Assembly: GCA_034766995.1 (NCBI GenBank) | Contig: CM068316.1 | Location: forward strand, 14,849,500 to 14,913,499 | DNA from: Acanthacorydalis orientalis | Taxonomy: Eukaryota > Arthropoda > Insecta > Megaloptera > Corydalidae | DNA: 64,000 bases | Direction: 5' to 3' | Shown: one piece after another, positions 37,992 through 53,836 of the stretch | How the letters are laid out: every line of letters begins with the position of its first letter | How positions within the stretch are numbered: position 1 is the first letter of the stretch | The notes under the pieces: model-generated | What the model was told of the DNA's origin: nothing | The model's input: only the letters and a program-made list of their open reading frames with translations | Database searches by the model: none | Made by a program: the position numbers and the translations under genes

Positions 37992-39102
37992 ATGGTTATA
38001 TCAACGATGTCAACTTCTAAAGATAAAATTGATCAAAGTAATAATGATTTCGAAAATAATATCGATTACGAAATACAATTATTATATGCCATGCAAGGGC
38101 ATAAACCTGTAGGTAAGTAAAAATATTTAACGAAATACTTTTTCATGTCGATCTTATGCTTGAACATTTCATTTAAAAAAAAAATATGCATTAGTAGTAA
38201 TTAGTACTACAATGTATAGTAGCAAATACAGTAAAATAATTTAATATCTACAATTTTCTTTGAGGTGTAAGTAGATACTTTCAAATGTGTTGTATCTGTG
38301 AAAAATTGCAACAGAGCACTGATAAAGATGTATGTTCGGACTCTATTTGGGCTTATTTATCAAAATTATATGACCTGCAACAGTTGGACGAAAACGAAAG
38401 TATACCGTTTCCAAACGAGGAAGTGGATTTCAGTTTACCAGATAATGAATATCAAATTTTAAAACAAAAAAAACTTGAAGCTGTGAAACAATCCATATTT
38501 GAACATCGTCAATCTAATATTAGCAGTAGTTCACCTGTACTTTCAAAATCAACACCACAATCTAGAAAAACAGAACCTAGTGCATCTTTAAAAGATTTAC
38601 AAAAAAGTTCACCTTCTTTAACAAAAGATAGTAGTATGAGTGGATCTAAATCGTTTTTGGACAAGAACAAAAAGGAATCGCAACAGAGACGCGATAGTAC
38701 TAGTACACCATTAAAAGAAACACCGAAAAGTAGTTCTAAAAAAGAATTGAACAATACACCTTCAAACAAAAAAGATCTTAATGATAAAAAACCCCAAAAC
38801 AAAGGTCTGTTATTACACAATATTATAACAGTGTGTATATATATATATATATGAGAATATGTATATATTTAAATTATATAAAATTTACAGCAAGAACTTC
38901 AGCATCTTCAATTTCATCAAGTAGCTTAGTTAAAAAATTATCAGATGATGATTCTAAGAATAAGGATGACATACAAATGACACCGAAAAGAACAACAAGA
39001 GGCTCACTTAAACCCGATGATTTAGCAACAGAAAAGAGTTCGAGAAAAAGCCAAAGTCCACTTACAGTTGTTAATAGTGCAAATAAAAGAAGGAGAATTT
39101 GA
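37992..39102 (+). CDS. MRGBP: MRG/MORF4L-binding protein (Eaf7-type NuA4/TIP60 subunit), three exons
   Basis: Spliced gene of 290 aa. Exons are 37992-38112, 38265-38804 and 38891-39102 (stop TGA). Both introns are short (152 and 86 bp), have GT..AG ends and keep phase 1. The conserved core is at residues 26 to about 105: exon 1 ends in LLYAMQGHKPVG, exon 2 resumes VSRYFQMCCICEKL and continues IWAYLSKLYDLQQLDE and IPFPNEEVDFSLPDNEY. The human protein has the same blocks (LFHAMLGHKPVG, IWDHLSTMYDMQAL, LPFPNPERNF). The C-terminus NSANKRRRI matches the human Ala-Ala-Lys-Arg-Arg-Arg ending. In known family members this protein binds MRG15-type chromodomain proteins in the NuA4/TIP60 histone acetyltransferase complex in the nucleus. 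The tail between core and C-terminus is Ser/Lys-rich, apparently disordered, and makes the protein longer than human MRGBP (about 204 aa). The first ATG (AACATGG context) was chosen; Met6 is an alternative. The splice junctions were inferred from homology and frame, not from transcripts. Confidence 0.93.
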
Positions 39103-39230
39103 AAAGAAGACGATTAAACAAGATACAAGTAATCAAGATCAAAAAACTTGTAAGAAAATAAAAGAAGTGCCACAAAAAAACAGTGATCGTAGAATAATGT
39201 ATAATTACAAACAACACAAACAAAAATTAT

Positions 39231-39261
<31 letters not shown>

Positions 39262-39693
39262 CATCTTAAACATTTAGGAGATCAAATATGTAAATATTAT
39301 GTATATATTGTAGTTAGAATTAATTTTTAAGTCGTGAATACTAAAAAACAGAATAGGTAATTCATATCAGCAACACTTAAATTTAATATTATTATACAAA
39401 TTATTATTAGTTTTAAATTAACTTTCAATATTTAAAAAAAAAAAAAACAAAAGTATCATAATTATTTCTGATATTTGCATAAGTTAATTTCTTATTTGTA
39501 GTACATTTTTTTAAAAAATAATACTGTCTTGAGTATTAATAATTTTTAACTATTAAAAAAAATGTATTAAAATACAATTCTGATTAGATTATATGTCCCC
39601 ATTTTATTTCACTTTGAATTAAAATCTGTTATATATATATATATAATCATTTATACATATATATTTCAGTTTCAGAACTTAGAATTATTATAC

Positions 39694-39699
39694 AATAAA
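39694..39699 (+). terminator. Candidate poly(A) signal of MRGBP
   Basis: This is the first AATAAA hexamer downstream of the MRGBP stop codon, about 590 bp past it, followed by a T-rich stretch at 39719-39733. ATTAAA variants occur earlier (around 39553-39572), so an upstream cleavage site is possible. Not verified by transcripts. Confidence 0.4.
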
Positions 39700-39914
39700 G
39701 TTTTTAAAGAGTATTTTTTTTTATTTTATAACACCCTTTAATCCATATTTTCTTTTTATTATTTTATGATTATACTTCATATAAAAGCATGACTAAGCTT
39801 TATTGATTTCTAATTATATTTTGATTTCTCAAAAATGCAACAAATAATAAGCTACTTGTGTACCTTTTTCTCTTTCATTTATGGTTTAGGAATATGGCCA
39901 AAATGCAATTTCAT

Positions 39915-39948
<34 letters not shown>

Positions 39949-39971
39949 AAAAATGGCTCATTTTAGTTTTA

Positions 39972-40042
39972 GGTCCATAAAAAATAACTGGTTTATGACC
40001 TTCAAATTCATATAAAAAACCGAAATTATTTTCCTACCAACC
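39972..40042. mobile_element. Mariner-derived 71-bp remnant, copy F
   Basis: Both termini of the same family are directly joined: a diverged left end (GGTCCATAAAAAATAACTGG), the subterminal motif TATGACCTTCAAATTCATAT, then the right end AATTATTTTCCTACCAACC. It is flanked by TA on both sides (39970-39971, 40043-40044). Everything internal has gone. It lies about 870 bp downstream of the MRGBP stop codon. Confidence 0.75.
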
Positions 40043-40266
40043 TAAAAACAGTATATAGTTAAACATCATTCAAAAGGTCAAAATTTTAAATTAATTATCT
40101 GACAATTTAAATTAAAGGAAGACAAAATGATTTTTCACTTGAACATGACAACTAATAATAAAATAAACAGTTTTAGTATAAGCCCTTTGCATATGAAGGC
40201 ATTGATGTGTCTCATATATGCCTAAGTAGTGTTCTATATATTTGTATACATTCAAAGTTTACAAGG

Positions 40267-40269
<3 letters not shown>

Positions 40270-40299
<30 letters not shown>

Positions 40300-40304
40300 C
40301 AAGG

Positions 40305-40356
<52 letters not shown>

Positions 40357-40360
40357 CTAT

Positions 40361-40391
<31 letters not shown>

Positions 40392-40430
40392 ATATATACA
40401 GACATATGTGTGTGTGTATGTGCGCTTACA
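40270..40430. repeat. (TA)n cluster with duplicated ACAAGGAATATTA and terminal (TG)n
   Basis: Two TA tracts each start with the same ACAAGGAATATTATATA lead (40261 and 40300), showing local duplication of tract plus lead; the end is a TG block. Confidence 0.92.
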
Positions 40431-41933
40431 TACTCCATAAGAAATTACTCATTTTCATTGTCAGTGAAATTAGTTACTATTAAAATAATAGTAAAATACT
40501 GTAAAATATTTTTTTTACTTAACAAAATAATTTTTATGAATAACTTATTCCATCATGTAAGAATAGAGTAGTACTTGAATATTTTATATTCATCTTTCAT
40601 TATAAAAAAATATTTGTATATATAAAGTAAAAATTATAAAAATCAGTCGAGTAAAAATAATAAAAAACTGTTCTTGAACAATTTCTATTATTTAAAAATA
40701 ATATAAACTTCATATAAGAACAATTCATAAAAAAAATGTTTATTAAAAATAGATATGTGTAACTATTTAGTTGTATTTTAATGAGCAGATTATCAATAAT
40801 ATACTGCATTTGATATATTAATTTAACCTTTTTTCTACTTTTATATTAATTGCTATTTTCAAAATATACAGATAACTATATGCACAATCTGATTAAAGTT
40901 GAAAGTGAAGAATATTGAAGAGTAATATACATTTGGAAATAAAAGATATCATTATTTATTTTTGTACTTTTTTACATATATATAATTAAATTTAATTAAG
41001 TAATGATATATTAACACTTATACTGATTACAGCATTTAATAATATAAAATTTTATTTAAAAAGTAACCATTTTCAAAAAAGATTTCTTTAATTATTGCAC
41101 ATAAAACTGATTCTTCATTTTTACTGCAGCTCTATTTTTTCTTTTTCTATGTGTAATTTTTCATATATTTTTGGACAAAATTGTGATTGCTCAATTTTCA
41201 TAAAATTTTAAGAGTATAATACCAAAGTATAGATTTTAAAAAATCCACATTTTTACAAAACATCTATACTAAAAAACCTCTGCGAAGCTATCATTTTTTT
41301 AATTTTCAAATGTGTTGTTTATACTAATTTAAGTATTTCAATTGAATTAACCAAATAGTAATTCTTCTTACAAGAGTATCTGCATTTACTGAAAAGTTAA
41401 AATGAAAAATAAAATATATTAATAAAATTAAAGTAAGTAAAAATTATTGACTTGATTTAAAAGATTTTATTCAAATAATTTAATATGAGATGCATATTTT
41501 CACACAGTTTAAAAGCATTCAGTTTCAGATCAGATATACTGAATGATTACAACAAATTAACATTTACTTTGACATCGCAGTCATTAATAAATATGCCCCT
41601 CACATATCTGAAAAATTGATGATACATTTATTTTCCAATATTCACTTTGCATTATATAACAAATAAAGTAACTGTTTTATTGAAAATAGTTGATAATTTA
41701 ACATTATTTGAAGATATTATTGTAACACCCAAAGTAAAACAAAAAACAAATTTTCATGCACCAAGATTCAGATGCTTATAACAAAGAAATGCCGAATAAG
41801 ACAGCTTTTAAATATTATAACATTGTATATTGTTTTGGTCATACATATAATTTTGTATTGCAATCACTACAGTAATAAAATAATGGATTTTTTACTTTTA
41901 TGAAATTTCTACAAAATTTTGATTTAAGTATTA

Positions 41934-41939
41934 TTTATT
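41934..41939 (-). terminator. Candidate poly(A) signal of SMAP
   Basis: AATAAA on the minus strand about 225 bp beyond the SMAP stop codon, and the first such hexamer after it. The 3' UTR would be about 250 bp. Inferred from position only. Confidence 0.35.
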
Positions 41940-42164
41940 GAATATCATATATATTGTAAATAAAAAAAATAGAATAAAATTAATCAGTTCTGCCGAAGAC
42001 TAAGCCTAATGATTCCAAGGAATGAGATATTCACTAAACCGCTAATTTTTTTTAACGACGCTAAAAAACATAGGCGTCATCAGAATATAGATCAAAAATA
42101 AGCACTTTAAAACCGAAATCACTTAAAAGATTTTCTCAATCATACTAAACATAATAGGAAAAAG

Positions 42165-45155
<2,991 letters not shown>

Positions 45156-45742
45156 GTTACTGTGATAATTTATAAAGAAAATATAGAATTAAAGGACGGT
45201 ATAAATGACTAAAAACGATGATTTTTATCTACTCCAAGTGAAACGTCACTGGAGCAACTCCGTTAAAATTGACTACGTTTACTGCATGAATCAGTACATG
45301 TAAATATTTTGCATAATTTTTAACGTTTCTTTTCTTTTCAGTATATCTAATTTTATATGACCCGGCAAGTTAAATCTAGAACATATTTTATCAATCAATG
45401 TGATGTTCTCAAAAATTGTCTATACTAATCTAAAAAGGAATATTTGTATGAATGTAAACTTGGTTAGTTAAAAAAAACAATATACTTGGACGCATGCGTC
45501 ACAAGTGCGTGTTCGATTAGTTTTGAAGAATTCGGTTGCTATTTAACCTTTGTGTTTTTTATTTGTATTATTTTGTATGTCTTTATTGATACAGACGCTT
45601 ATTTTCGATACCGATTTCCAATACTATATAATATGAAATGGCTAACATGAAATGAAATTCAGTAATTACGTAATCTAGTTGGCTACACCATCTGTACACA
45701 CCTATCTCAGGTGTATATAGTTTATACCTACGTCATGTTTAC

Positions 45743-45989
<247 letters not shown>

Positions 45990-46240
45990 TTTATATATGT
46001 TTATGGAATTATAGTCTTATTTTAATTGTAAATGTTAATTTTTTTAAAAACCAATGTTTTTAGACAGATTTAACTTTCTTATCCAATAATGCAAATTAGA
46101 AAATGGTATATAAACAGAATTATTTATGTAATGGTCTTGTAGTGTTATTTTAACCGAAAATATTAATTTGTAGAAAAACTCCTATAATGTTATTAGACGA
46201 TCTTTCATATTTTAACTTTCTTATTAAATAATATAAATTA

Positions 46241-46459
<219 letters not shown>

Positions 46460-47157
46460 TTTGAGAGTGGGAGAATGACGTTTTCAAACTTTTATAATAT
46501 AAAAAGTAAACACATTCATAAAAAATTCTATAAAAATGGAGCAAAAACAAAATACACGAAAATAAAAAATATGCGTTTTTAACGATATAAAATATGTTTT
46601 TAGAACGAAATGAAAAATAAGTAAAATATTATTATTTGCATGAACATAATAATAAGTATGTTATTAAAAAATCATAGTATATGATATAATAAAGCAAAAA
46701 ATTAGGAGCTTTTGTCTAGAGCATAAATGTGAATATGTGACGGAAGAATACTTGTTTAATAAAAGTACATAAAAAAATAATTATATTCGTTTTATTTATA
46801 TTAAGAAACTAATATTAATAAATTATAAATTATTTAATAACATTCATCGTCCTTTTTGGAATTCATAATATTTAAATAAATTTATTCTTTTTCGTTTTAT
46901 AATAAACAAGTTTGCTCAATATATGTACAGACTGTTAATTTACATTTAATACTACATTAATTTCTGAAATATTTAAATAATTTATTTCTTCAATACATTA
47001 TGCTGTAACATTTAAAATAATCTTTTTACATTTCATTATATTTAGTATTATAACACAATGACAAAATAAAAGAAACGAAACAGGATATTTAAACAAAAAA
47101 ATTGTGAAAAAAGATCAGACAAAAAAGTTGTTTCTAAAAAAAATGTTCTGACAACCT

Positions 47158-47233
47158 TATATATATATATACACATATACACACACATAAATATATATAT
47201 ATATAAATATATATGTGTGTGTATATATGTATA

Positions 47234-47286
<53 letters not shown>

Positions 47287-47341
47287 AAACATACATACAT
47301 ACATATATATATATATATACATGTATATACATATATATTTT

Positions 47342-47376
<35 letters not shown>

Positions 47377-47378
47377 TT
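47158..47378. repeat. Long compound (TA)/(CA)/(CATA) array
   Basis: About 220 bp with TGTGTG, CATACATA and TA blocks. Confidence 0.95.
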
Positions 47379-48805
47379 GTATTATCTATTGATTGATGCT
47401 TTTTTTGGCATTTTTATTTATCTTTTCCCCATTCAATAATTTTAATTATTTCTCTTCTTATAATATATCGTCTTAAGACTTCAAAATCTTTATTCTTCTT
47501 ATTATGTCAATAATTCTTATTTGTTTCTACATTTTTCTATTCTATTTATGGTCTCTTGTTATTTCTAACATAAATCCATTTATAAAATATTCCATGTCTT
47601 ACTGTATTATCTGAAATCACTGTTTTGTTTTAGTATTCAGGATCCATGATTGATTTTAAGAAATAAAACAGGTAAAATATAAAGTAAACAGTTTTTTTTA
47701 AATAAAGTAGATTTTTTGATATTTAATACTGATGTCCTTCGTTTTCGTTGGTAACATTAAATAAAGTTATATAGCTGATTTAATAAAAAATAGTGTTAGA
47801 AACAGTTCTTACACTGTGGCTAAATTCAATTTCACGAATGAAATATATTTTCACTCCGCAAAGCATACCAAATATTTCGATTAATAATATTCAATAAATT
47901 ATTATTGACTATTTTCGATTATCGCTTACGCACATTTCAATGATAAAGCCATTATCCTCAGAGCGCCAAATTATCGAAAAATTTGACTTTTCAGTAACGA
48001 CGTTTTACTAAATATTTTTAATTGAAAAAAATGGCGTGGTTTAAGGACTGAAAAATAAAGAAGATAAAATAAAGAAGAACATTTAAAATAATTTTGTTCA
48101 GATTAACTTCAAAACATTTGTTTTGAATCTAGTTTAATTTGAACAAAAACAAAGAAATTTTAAGCAGTTACATAAGGAAAACAATAACTACCAAAATTAT
48201 TTCTGGAGCGATTGTTTAAAAAAATATTTAAATTAACAATCTAGTTTAGAAATCTGCAATTAATCTTAAAAAAACATTATTTGTGATTTAAAAACAACTG
48301 AGTTTGTAATATTTAATAAGTTCTAGAAATCATTCAAAATTTGCGCTTCAAAACGATGCCCATTTATTTTATTCTACAGAATTTGTTTTAAATTGCTTTC
48401 ATCTTTGGCCTTCCTCAAAGAAACATTATTATAAAGATATTTTTGCCATCATAGCAAAGATAAAAATGACAGACAAGCAATAAGAGAAGTCCTTGGACAG
48501 AATCCAAGTATTGATTCCATAATAGTAAATTTCAATTAAAAGAACAGTCATTTTGAAATCTATAAAACACTGAATAAGTTATTACCAAAGAAATGATTTT
48601 TACTCTTACTACTTTTTTCTAATCATGTTTTTAATTAATTAAATAAGTGTCAAAACATTTTCATTTTATTTCTCATTTATTGGTATTATTTTATATGGAA
48701 TGAAATAACAATCATTTGGTAATTCTTTGCATAAATGAATAAAGTATTTGTGTGACAAATACACGAGAATGGGTTTATTTAAAACTAACTTATATTAGTA
48801 AATAT

Positions 48806-48827
48806 TATATATATATATATATATACA

Positions 48828-48871
<44 letters not shown>
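48806..48871. repeat. (TA)n microsatellite
   Basis: TA tract with one CAATG break. Confidence 0.95.
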
Positions 48872-48874
<3 letters not shown>

Positions 48875-49015
48875 TATTTGTCAATATAACATTTATTATT
48901 TCTTTTTATACGGGTAGTTATACAGTATATTTTACAATTATAATAATAAAGTCAAAACGATTTAGTTAAGTTTATGCGCAAAATGTATAAAATAAAAGTA
49001 ACTGATATTGGTATC

Positions 49016-49065
49016 TTGCATATATACATACACACACGCATATATATATATATATATATATGTAT

Positions 49066-49125
<60 letters not shown>

Positions 49126-49137
49126 TCATACATATAT

Positions 49138-49202
<65 letters not shown>

Positions 49203-49243
49203 GGCATATATATATATATATACATACACATATTATATATATA

Positions 49244-49274
<31 letters not shown>

Positions 49275-49290
49275 TATATTTATATATAAT
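49016..49290. repeat. Long compound (TA)/(CA) array
   Basis: About 275 bp with at least four CA blocks embedded in TA tracts. Confidence 0.95.
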
Positions 49291-49977
49291 ATGCGCAATG
49301 CAACCGAAAAGTGACTATTCTTATGTAAAAAAATAACTTATCTATTTTTACTACCACATTCAAATATATTGATTAGATAATATTATGAGTCACTACTGTT
49401 GATTTATTTAAACTTTAATGGTTTAATTGTATAGTATGACATAATTAAACCACGTAGATAGAAAAATACACATATATGCTAATGCATTCAAAATTAAAAT
49501 CAATAAAGGAAGTGTTCTAAAATGTTTCAAGTCATTTTTATACGTTTATTATCCTCGACATAAAGTATTTATAAAGCTTCACGTTCCCACGCAACTGTCA
49601 GTCATTGTATTATCGTGTTATAATTAATTAATATTTTTTATGATTTCATTAGATTTTATTAATTATAGTATGAACTTACTTTGATAATAGTATACACGCA
49701 ATTATAAGCTCATATAATGAAGTTAATTTTTAGCAAAAGCATGCTTTTAGTTGTAATAAAAATATTTAAATAACTTTCATAAATTCGTATAAATTTATGA
49801 ATGAGTTTTAATTTAAATTCTATTGTCAGTTTTGAATAAGTAATCATTTTAATAAATGATTAATGATTTTATAACTGAAATTTTGTATGAAACAAATTTT
49901 CATAGCTTATTAACAGACAGGTATTTTTTTGTTAATATTGTAAAAATATTTTAAATCGCCATATTATTATTATTATT

Positions 49978-49979
<2 letters not shown>

Positions 49980-50041
<62 letters not shown>
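49980..50041. repeat. (TTA)n(TA)n microsatellite
   Basis: TTA units (49962-49978) followed by a TA tract. Confidence 0.95.
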
Positions 50042-50043
<2 letters not shown>

Positions 50044-50448
50044 TGGATAAGTAATTGTGATAAAAAATTGCTACTCATATTGAACTTAGAATATCCAGAT
50101 TTCCTGTACGTAATCGGAACATCATCACTGTTACAAGATCACCCAATGTGAAATAAAAAAAATGCTTCATAACTAATTTACCCAATCGTATAGGGGGTGT
50201 TTTAATATTCTTAATTCTAGTCTCTATGCATGTACTTGAATAAAATTCTATGACGATATTTATATAGAAAAGAACGTGATTTATTGGAAAAATATAATTT
50301 GATGCTGTTTCATAACTCACACGTTTCGCATTTTACATCAATGTTGTTTGGCTACAATGTGAAATTATTACTATATTTCGTCATATTTTTGTGACGATTT
50401 CAATCAACATACATAATGAGTTCTTATTTTCATTTTATTATTCTTTAA

Positions 50449-51081
50449 TCCTTTGAGTGCCAGTGGCAATTTTCATATATTTACGAAAAATGCCAGACAA
50501 TTTTATATAAAAATGCATGATTAAAAAAAAAATTATATTTCGGCCAATTTTCTGTTAAAGTTAATTAATTTTTTACACAATAATAATAACATATTGGACT
50601 TTTATTGCTAATAAAATCAAAAATAATTCGGACGATTTTACAAACAATTAAATATAAAAAAAATGATTTTCGGTTTTTACGCTGGCACTATTTGCTCTTT
50701 TCTGAAACAAATACAACTCATGAAGATTTTTTTTACTCATATGAATATTGTGTAAATAAAAGTAGATAAATAAATAAAATAAAAAAATAAAATTTAATTG
50801 AGTCGCGGTAACTTTTCGCACAGTTTGAACTGTAACATTGACACTACATTCAACAATTTAGTCTAGTAGGCTATTTAGTCAGTTTTCGCAAACGGCCTTA
50901 GACTAAAACGGATAGAATACTTAAAAGTATGTGTGCATTAGCTTCTGACGTCTTTTTTATGAAGCAAAGTTGATTTTTTTATGAATTATAGCAGTTAGAA
51001 GACCAAGGAGCGATATATTGCTCTTGACACTTTTCACAAATCCATGGAGGAGCGATTTATCACTCCTTGGTACTCAAAGGG
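50449..51081. mobile_element. TTAA-flanked MITE (piggyBac-like)
   Basis: TTAA at 50445-50448 and 51082-51085 flank a 633-bp unit. The left terminus is TCCTTTGAGTGCCAGTGGC; the right terminus in reverse complement is CCCTTTGAGTACCAAGGAG, so the first 13 bases match apart from two. A second inverted pair lies just inside the right end: CCAAGGAGCGATATATTGCTC-like DNA at 51004-51024 against its reverse complement at 51050-51072. No transposase frame is present. Confidence 0.8.
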
Positions 51082-51322
51082 TTAATTTGTAATAATATTT
51101 ATAGAATTGTCATTTTTTCAGATTCATATCTATAAATATTTCAGTTATACATTTTTGATAATTATTTAGAACATGAAAAATAAACTTTCTTATAAAATAG
51201 AAATAATTTTTTTGTACTCCACATATTTTTTTTTAAATTTCAATTTGATTGTAAAATTATTTCATTTTATATAATCTTTATTACAAGTACTTTATATAAT
51301 ATACGTATTATTAAAAAGTAAG

Positions 51323-51329
<7 letters not shown>

Positions 51330-51369
<40 letters not shown>
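51330..51369. repeat. (TA)n microsatellite
   Basis: TA tract. Confidence 0.95.
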
Positions 51370-51372
<3 letters not shown>

Positions 51373-51774
51373 ACTATACATGCTAGAATATAATTATTCG
51401 AATTATATCATGAAAATGTCTATAGAATATTGTTTTGCAAAGTAACACTTCTATTACTTACTTCAAAAAATCTATGATTGTGCTACATCAGCGTTAATTT
51501 ATTGCATACCTGTTATTTAAATTATGAATATACAATTAAGTACTATTTAAGAAAATCAACTAGTATTTGTTTTACAATCAATATGAAGCGATTTTAAATT
51601 TTGTTGGTTTACATTCAAACCGCAACATTTCTGACAACGTTTATCAGCTTGATAAAAATGGAAAAAACATTGAATAAAGCCACAATCTTATTAATTTTAT
51701 CTATTTTAATGTAATTATATGTATCTACAGAACATACAGTAAATGGTCAATGTAAAATATACAATGAACTTGAT

Positions 51775-51798
51775 TATATATATATATATATATATATA
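51775..51798. repeat. (TA)n microsatellite
   Basis: Short TA tract. Confidence 0.95.
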
Positions 51799-52234
51799 AA
51801 TGACAAAATATTACGATCGCATAGATAAATTGGATATGTATTGTTTCATACATATTTTATATATTGAAAGTCATCGTGATTCCGTCTGGGCAGTTTATCA
51901 CAACTATGGGATCTCTGTTTTAGAAAAAGTTCTTGGGTAAATTATATATTCAAAACAAAAACGTTCTCTGACATCGAATTCGGACTGTAACATAAAGAGG
52001 ACGGATTTAACTATAATGAAATTCAGTGTTCATAATAAAAATATTCGTTGAAAATGGGGTCAGTTGAAAAAGTGCGATGAAGAACAAAAATTTTATTAGA
52101 AAAATGTTCCATTGAGAAACGAACTACGTGATATTTATTTTATATGTACGAATATCATTATAAAAATAAACTTATGAAACATTGATTGATTCAATATTCG
52201 GATGAATTAGCTCCTTTTATTGAAATGATGAGTC

Positions 52235-52353
52235 CAGCTCGTCATGAACTATATATGCCACAGTAGTCAATGACGAGCTGCACTCTTCAGGAATGTTTAA
52301 AATGTATGCCTAGGCAATATTGTTTGTAAATAAATTACAGTAGAAGGGGTTAA
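52235..52353. mobile_element. Candidate TTAA MITE end with subterminal stem-loop
   Basis: An 11-bp inverted repeat CAGCTCGTCAT (52235-52245) / ATGACGAGCTG (52270-52280) lies 70 bp from GGGG-TTAA (TTAA at 52350-52353). Read in reverse this gives TTAA-CCCCTTCTACTG, like the piggyBac-type ends here. No matching left end was found, so this may be a solo remnant. Confidence 0.3.
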
Positions 52354-52450
52354 TGCCTTGATGTTTGTTTGCGATGGCAACATAAACATTCAATATTTTC
52401 CAAATTTATTAAAATATATTCATAAAAATTGAAAAAAAACATTACACGAA

Positions 52451-52557
52451 ATATATATATATATATACGCACACCTACACACACACCCATACATACATAC
52501 ACACACATACATACACACACATAATACATACACATACATACATACACATACATACAT

Positions 52558-52620
<63 letters not shown>

Positions 52621-52626
52621 CACACA
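52451..52626. repeat. Compound (TA)/(CATACA)/(CA)/(TA) array
   Basis: About 175 bp; the middle is CATACACA-rich. It ends 70 bp from the mariner catalytic relic. Confidence 0.95.
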
Positions 52627-52694
52627 CTAGTACAAGTCAAAAGTAAAGTACCATTTAAAAAGCAAAAAATATTATTCTAGGTACAAGATTTTAA

Positions 52695-52990
52695 TTAGTC
52701 ATTTTTTAGACAATCTCTCCTAACTTCTATGCACTTAGTCCAATGCTTAATGAGATTCTAGATTCTATCATGGAAGAAGTGTTGTTGTGGTCTATTTCAG
52801 AGCAAGTCTTGCATGATTTTAATGACTTCCCCATCAGAAGAAATACTTTTCCTCCAAACACTTATTGTCCCAAAGAGGTTAAAATTACTTGGTATTAAAT
52901 CAAGACAATATGGCGGGTGGTTCAGGAACTCCAAATCTAAATCTTAAATACATTGATTTATTTCATTAGCAGTGTGATAAATAGGGTGAG
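52695..52990 (-). pseudogene. Mariner transposase C-terminal (catalytic half) relic
   Basis: On the minus strand the translation reads HTANEINQCI, stop, DLDLEFLNHPPYCLDLIPSN, then FNLFG, SSDGEV, a stop, RPQQHFFHDRI, another stop, and IKHWTKCIEVRRDCLKND before the terminal stop at 52695. This matches the C-terminal third of mariner transposases (family pattern HPPYSPDLAPSDFHLFG, then ..W.KCIELQGDYVEK). The third catalytic Asp (in CLDL) is kept. The block around the second Asp (usually DNARPHTA) is degraded to a Ser-His-Pro-Ile-Tyr version, and three internal stops are present. No terminal repeat could be placed. Confidence 0.75.
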
Positions 52991-53167
52991 AGAGTGGCTG
53001 TGAAAAAGACCGAAAAGTTTTTTTAGGACGAAATTCATAAGATTATTAAACTTTGAATTAAGTGCATAGAAATTAGACAAGTTTTAAAAGAAAAATGTCG
53101 TTAATAAAATTTATGTTAATAAAAGATAACTTTTAACTTTTTCAATGATCCTTTACTAGTTGAATTG

Positions 53168-53169
<2 letters not shown>

Positions 53170-53230
<61 letters not shown>

Positions 53231-53235
53231 ATATT
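53170..53235. repeat. (TA)n microsatellite
   Basis: TA tract with one TTTA break. Confidence 0.95.
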
Positions 53236-53697
53236 GTATGTAAGTATACCTGTGTTGTGTTTGGTGTGTAATGAGTTGTATAAACCAGTAAAAAGGTATA
53301 TGTATAGGAAAGTATTTGATAAACACATGAAGCTAAATTGTATTTAAAGAACGTTGTTTTTGTGATAATTAACAATTTTATGATTTGATTATCGTGATCT
53401 AATTTTTTATAATTTTTATTTCCATCTATATAATTTTTATTTCTATATACATTAATTTATTTTAGTGTTGTTATAGTTCTTTTTAAAATTCTAGTCCCAT
53501 TCTAAATTCATCACAGATGTACTGATACCGTAACTTATTTCAAATAGTATCATGTTGATGTATGTCTGTTTTAAAATACAGTGCAGCACATACTGATGAG
53601 CAAAGATAAGCATTATTAAATTTGCTGATTCACTACAATTTTAAAAGTACATAAAGAAGAAGCAGGAATTTGTTTATGTCTACAGAATATATTTTTT

Positions 53698-53836
<139 letters not shown>

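Larger units (their letters stand above)
39103..42164. other. Convergent intergenic region between MRGBP and SMAP
   Basis: It holds both 3' UTRs, several short (TA)n tracts (39231-39253, 39629-39645, 39918-39946), a larger TA/CA cluster at 40270-40430 and the 71-bp mariner remnant at 39972-40042. From about 40450 to 41930 it is plain AT-rich DNA in which I see no coding exon. Confidence 0.7.

Noticed and set aside
38509..38820. Minus-strand frame over MRGBP
   Set aside because: Antisense shadow of MRGBP exon 2.
53598..53625. CTGATGAG string suggesting a hammerhead ribozyme
   Set aside because: No paired stems and no GAAA core at the required spacing.
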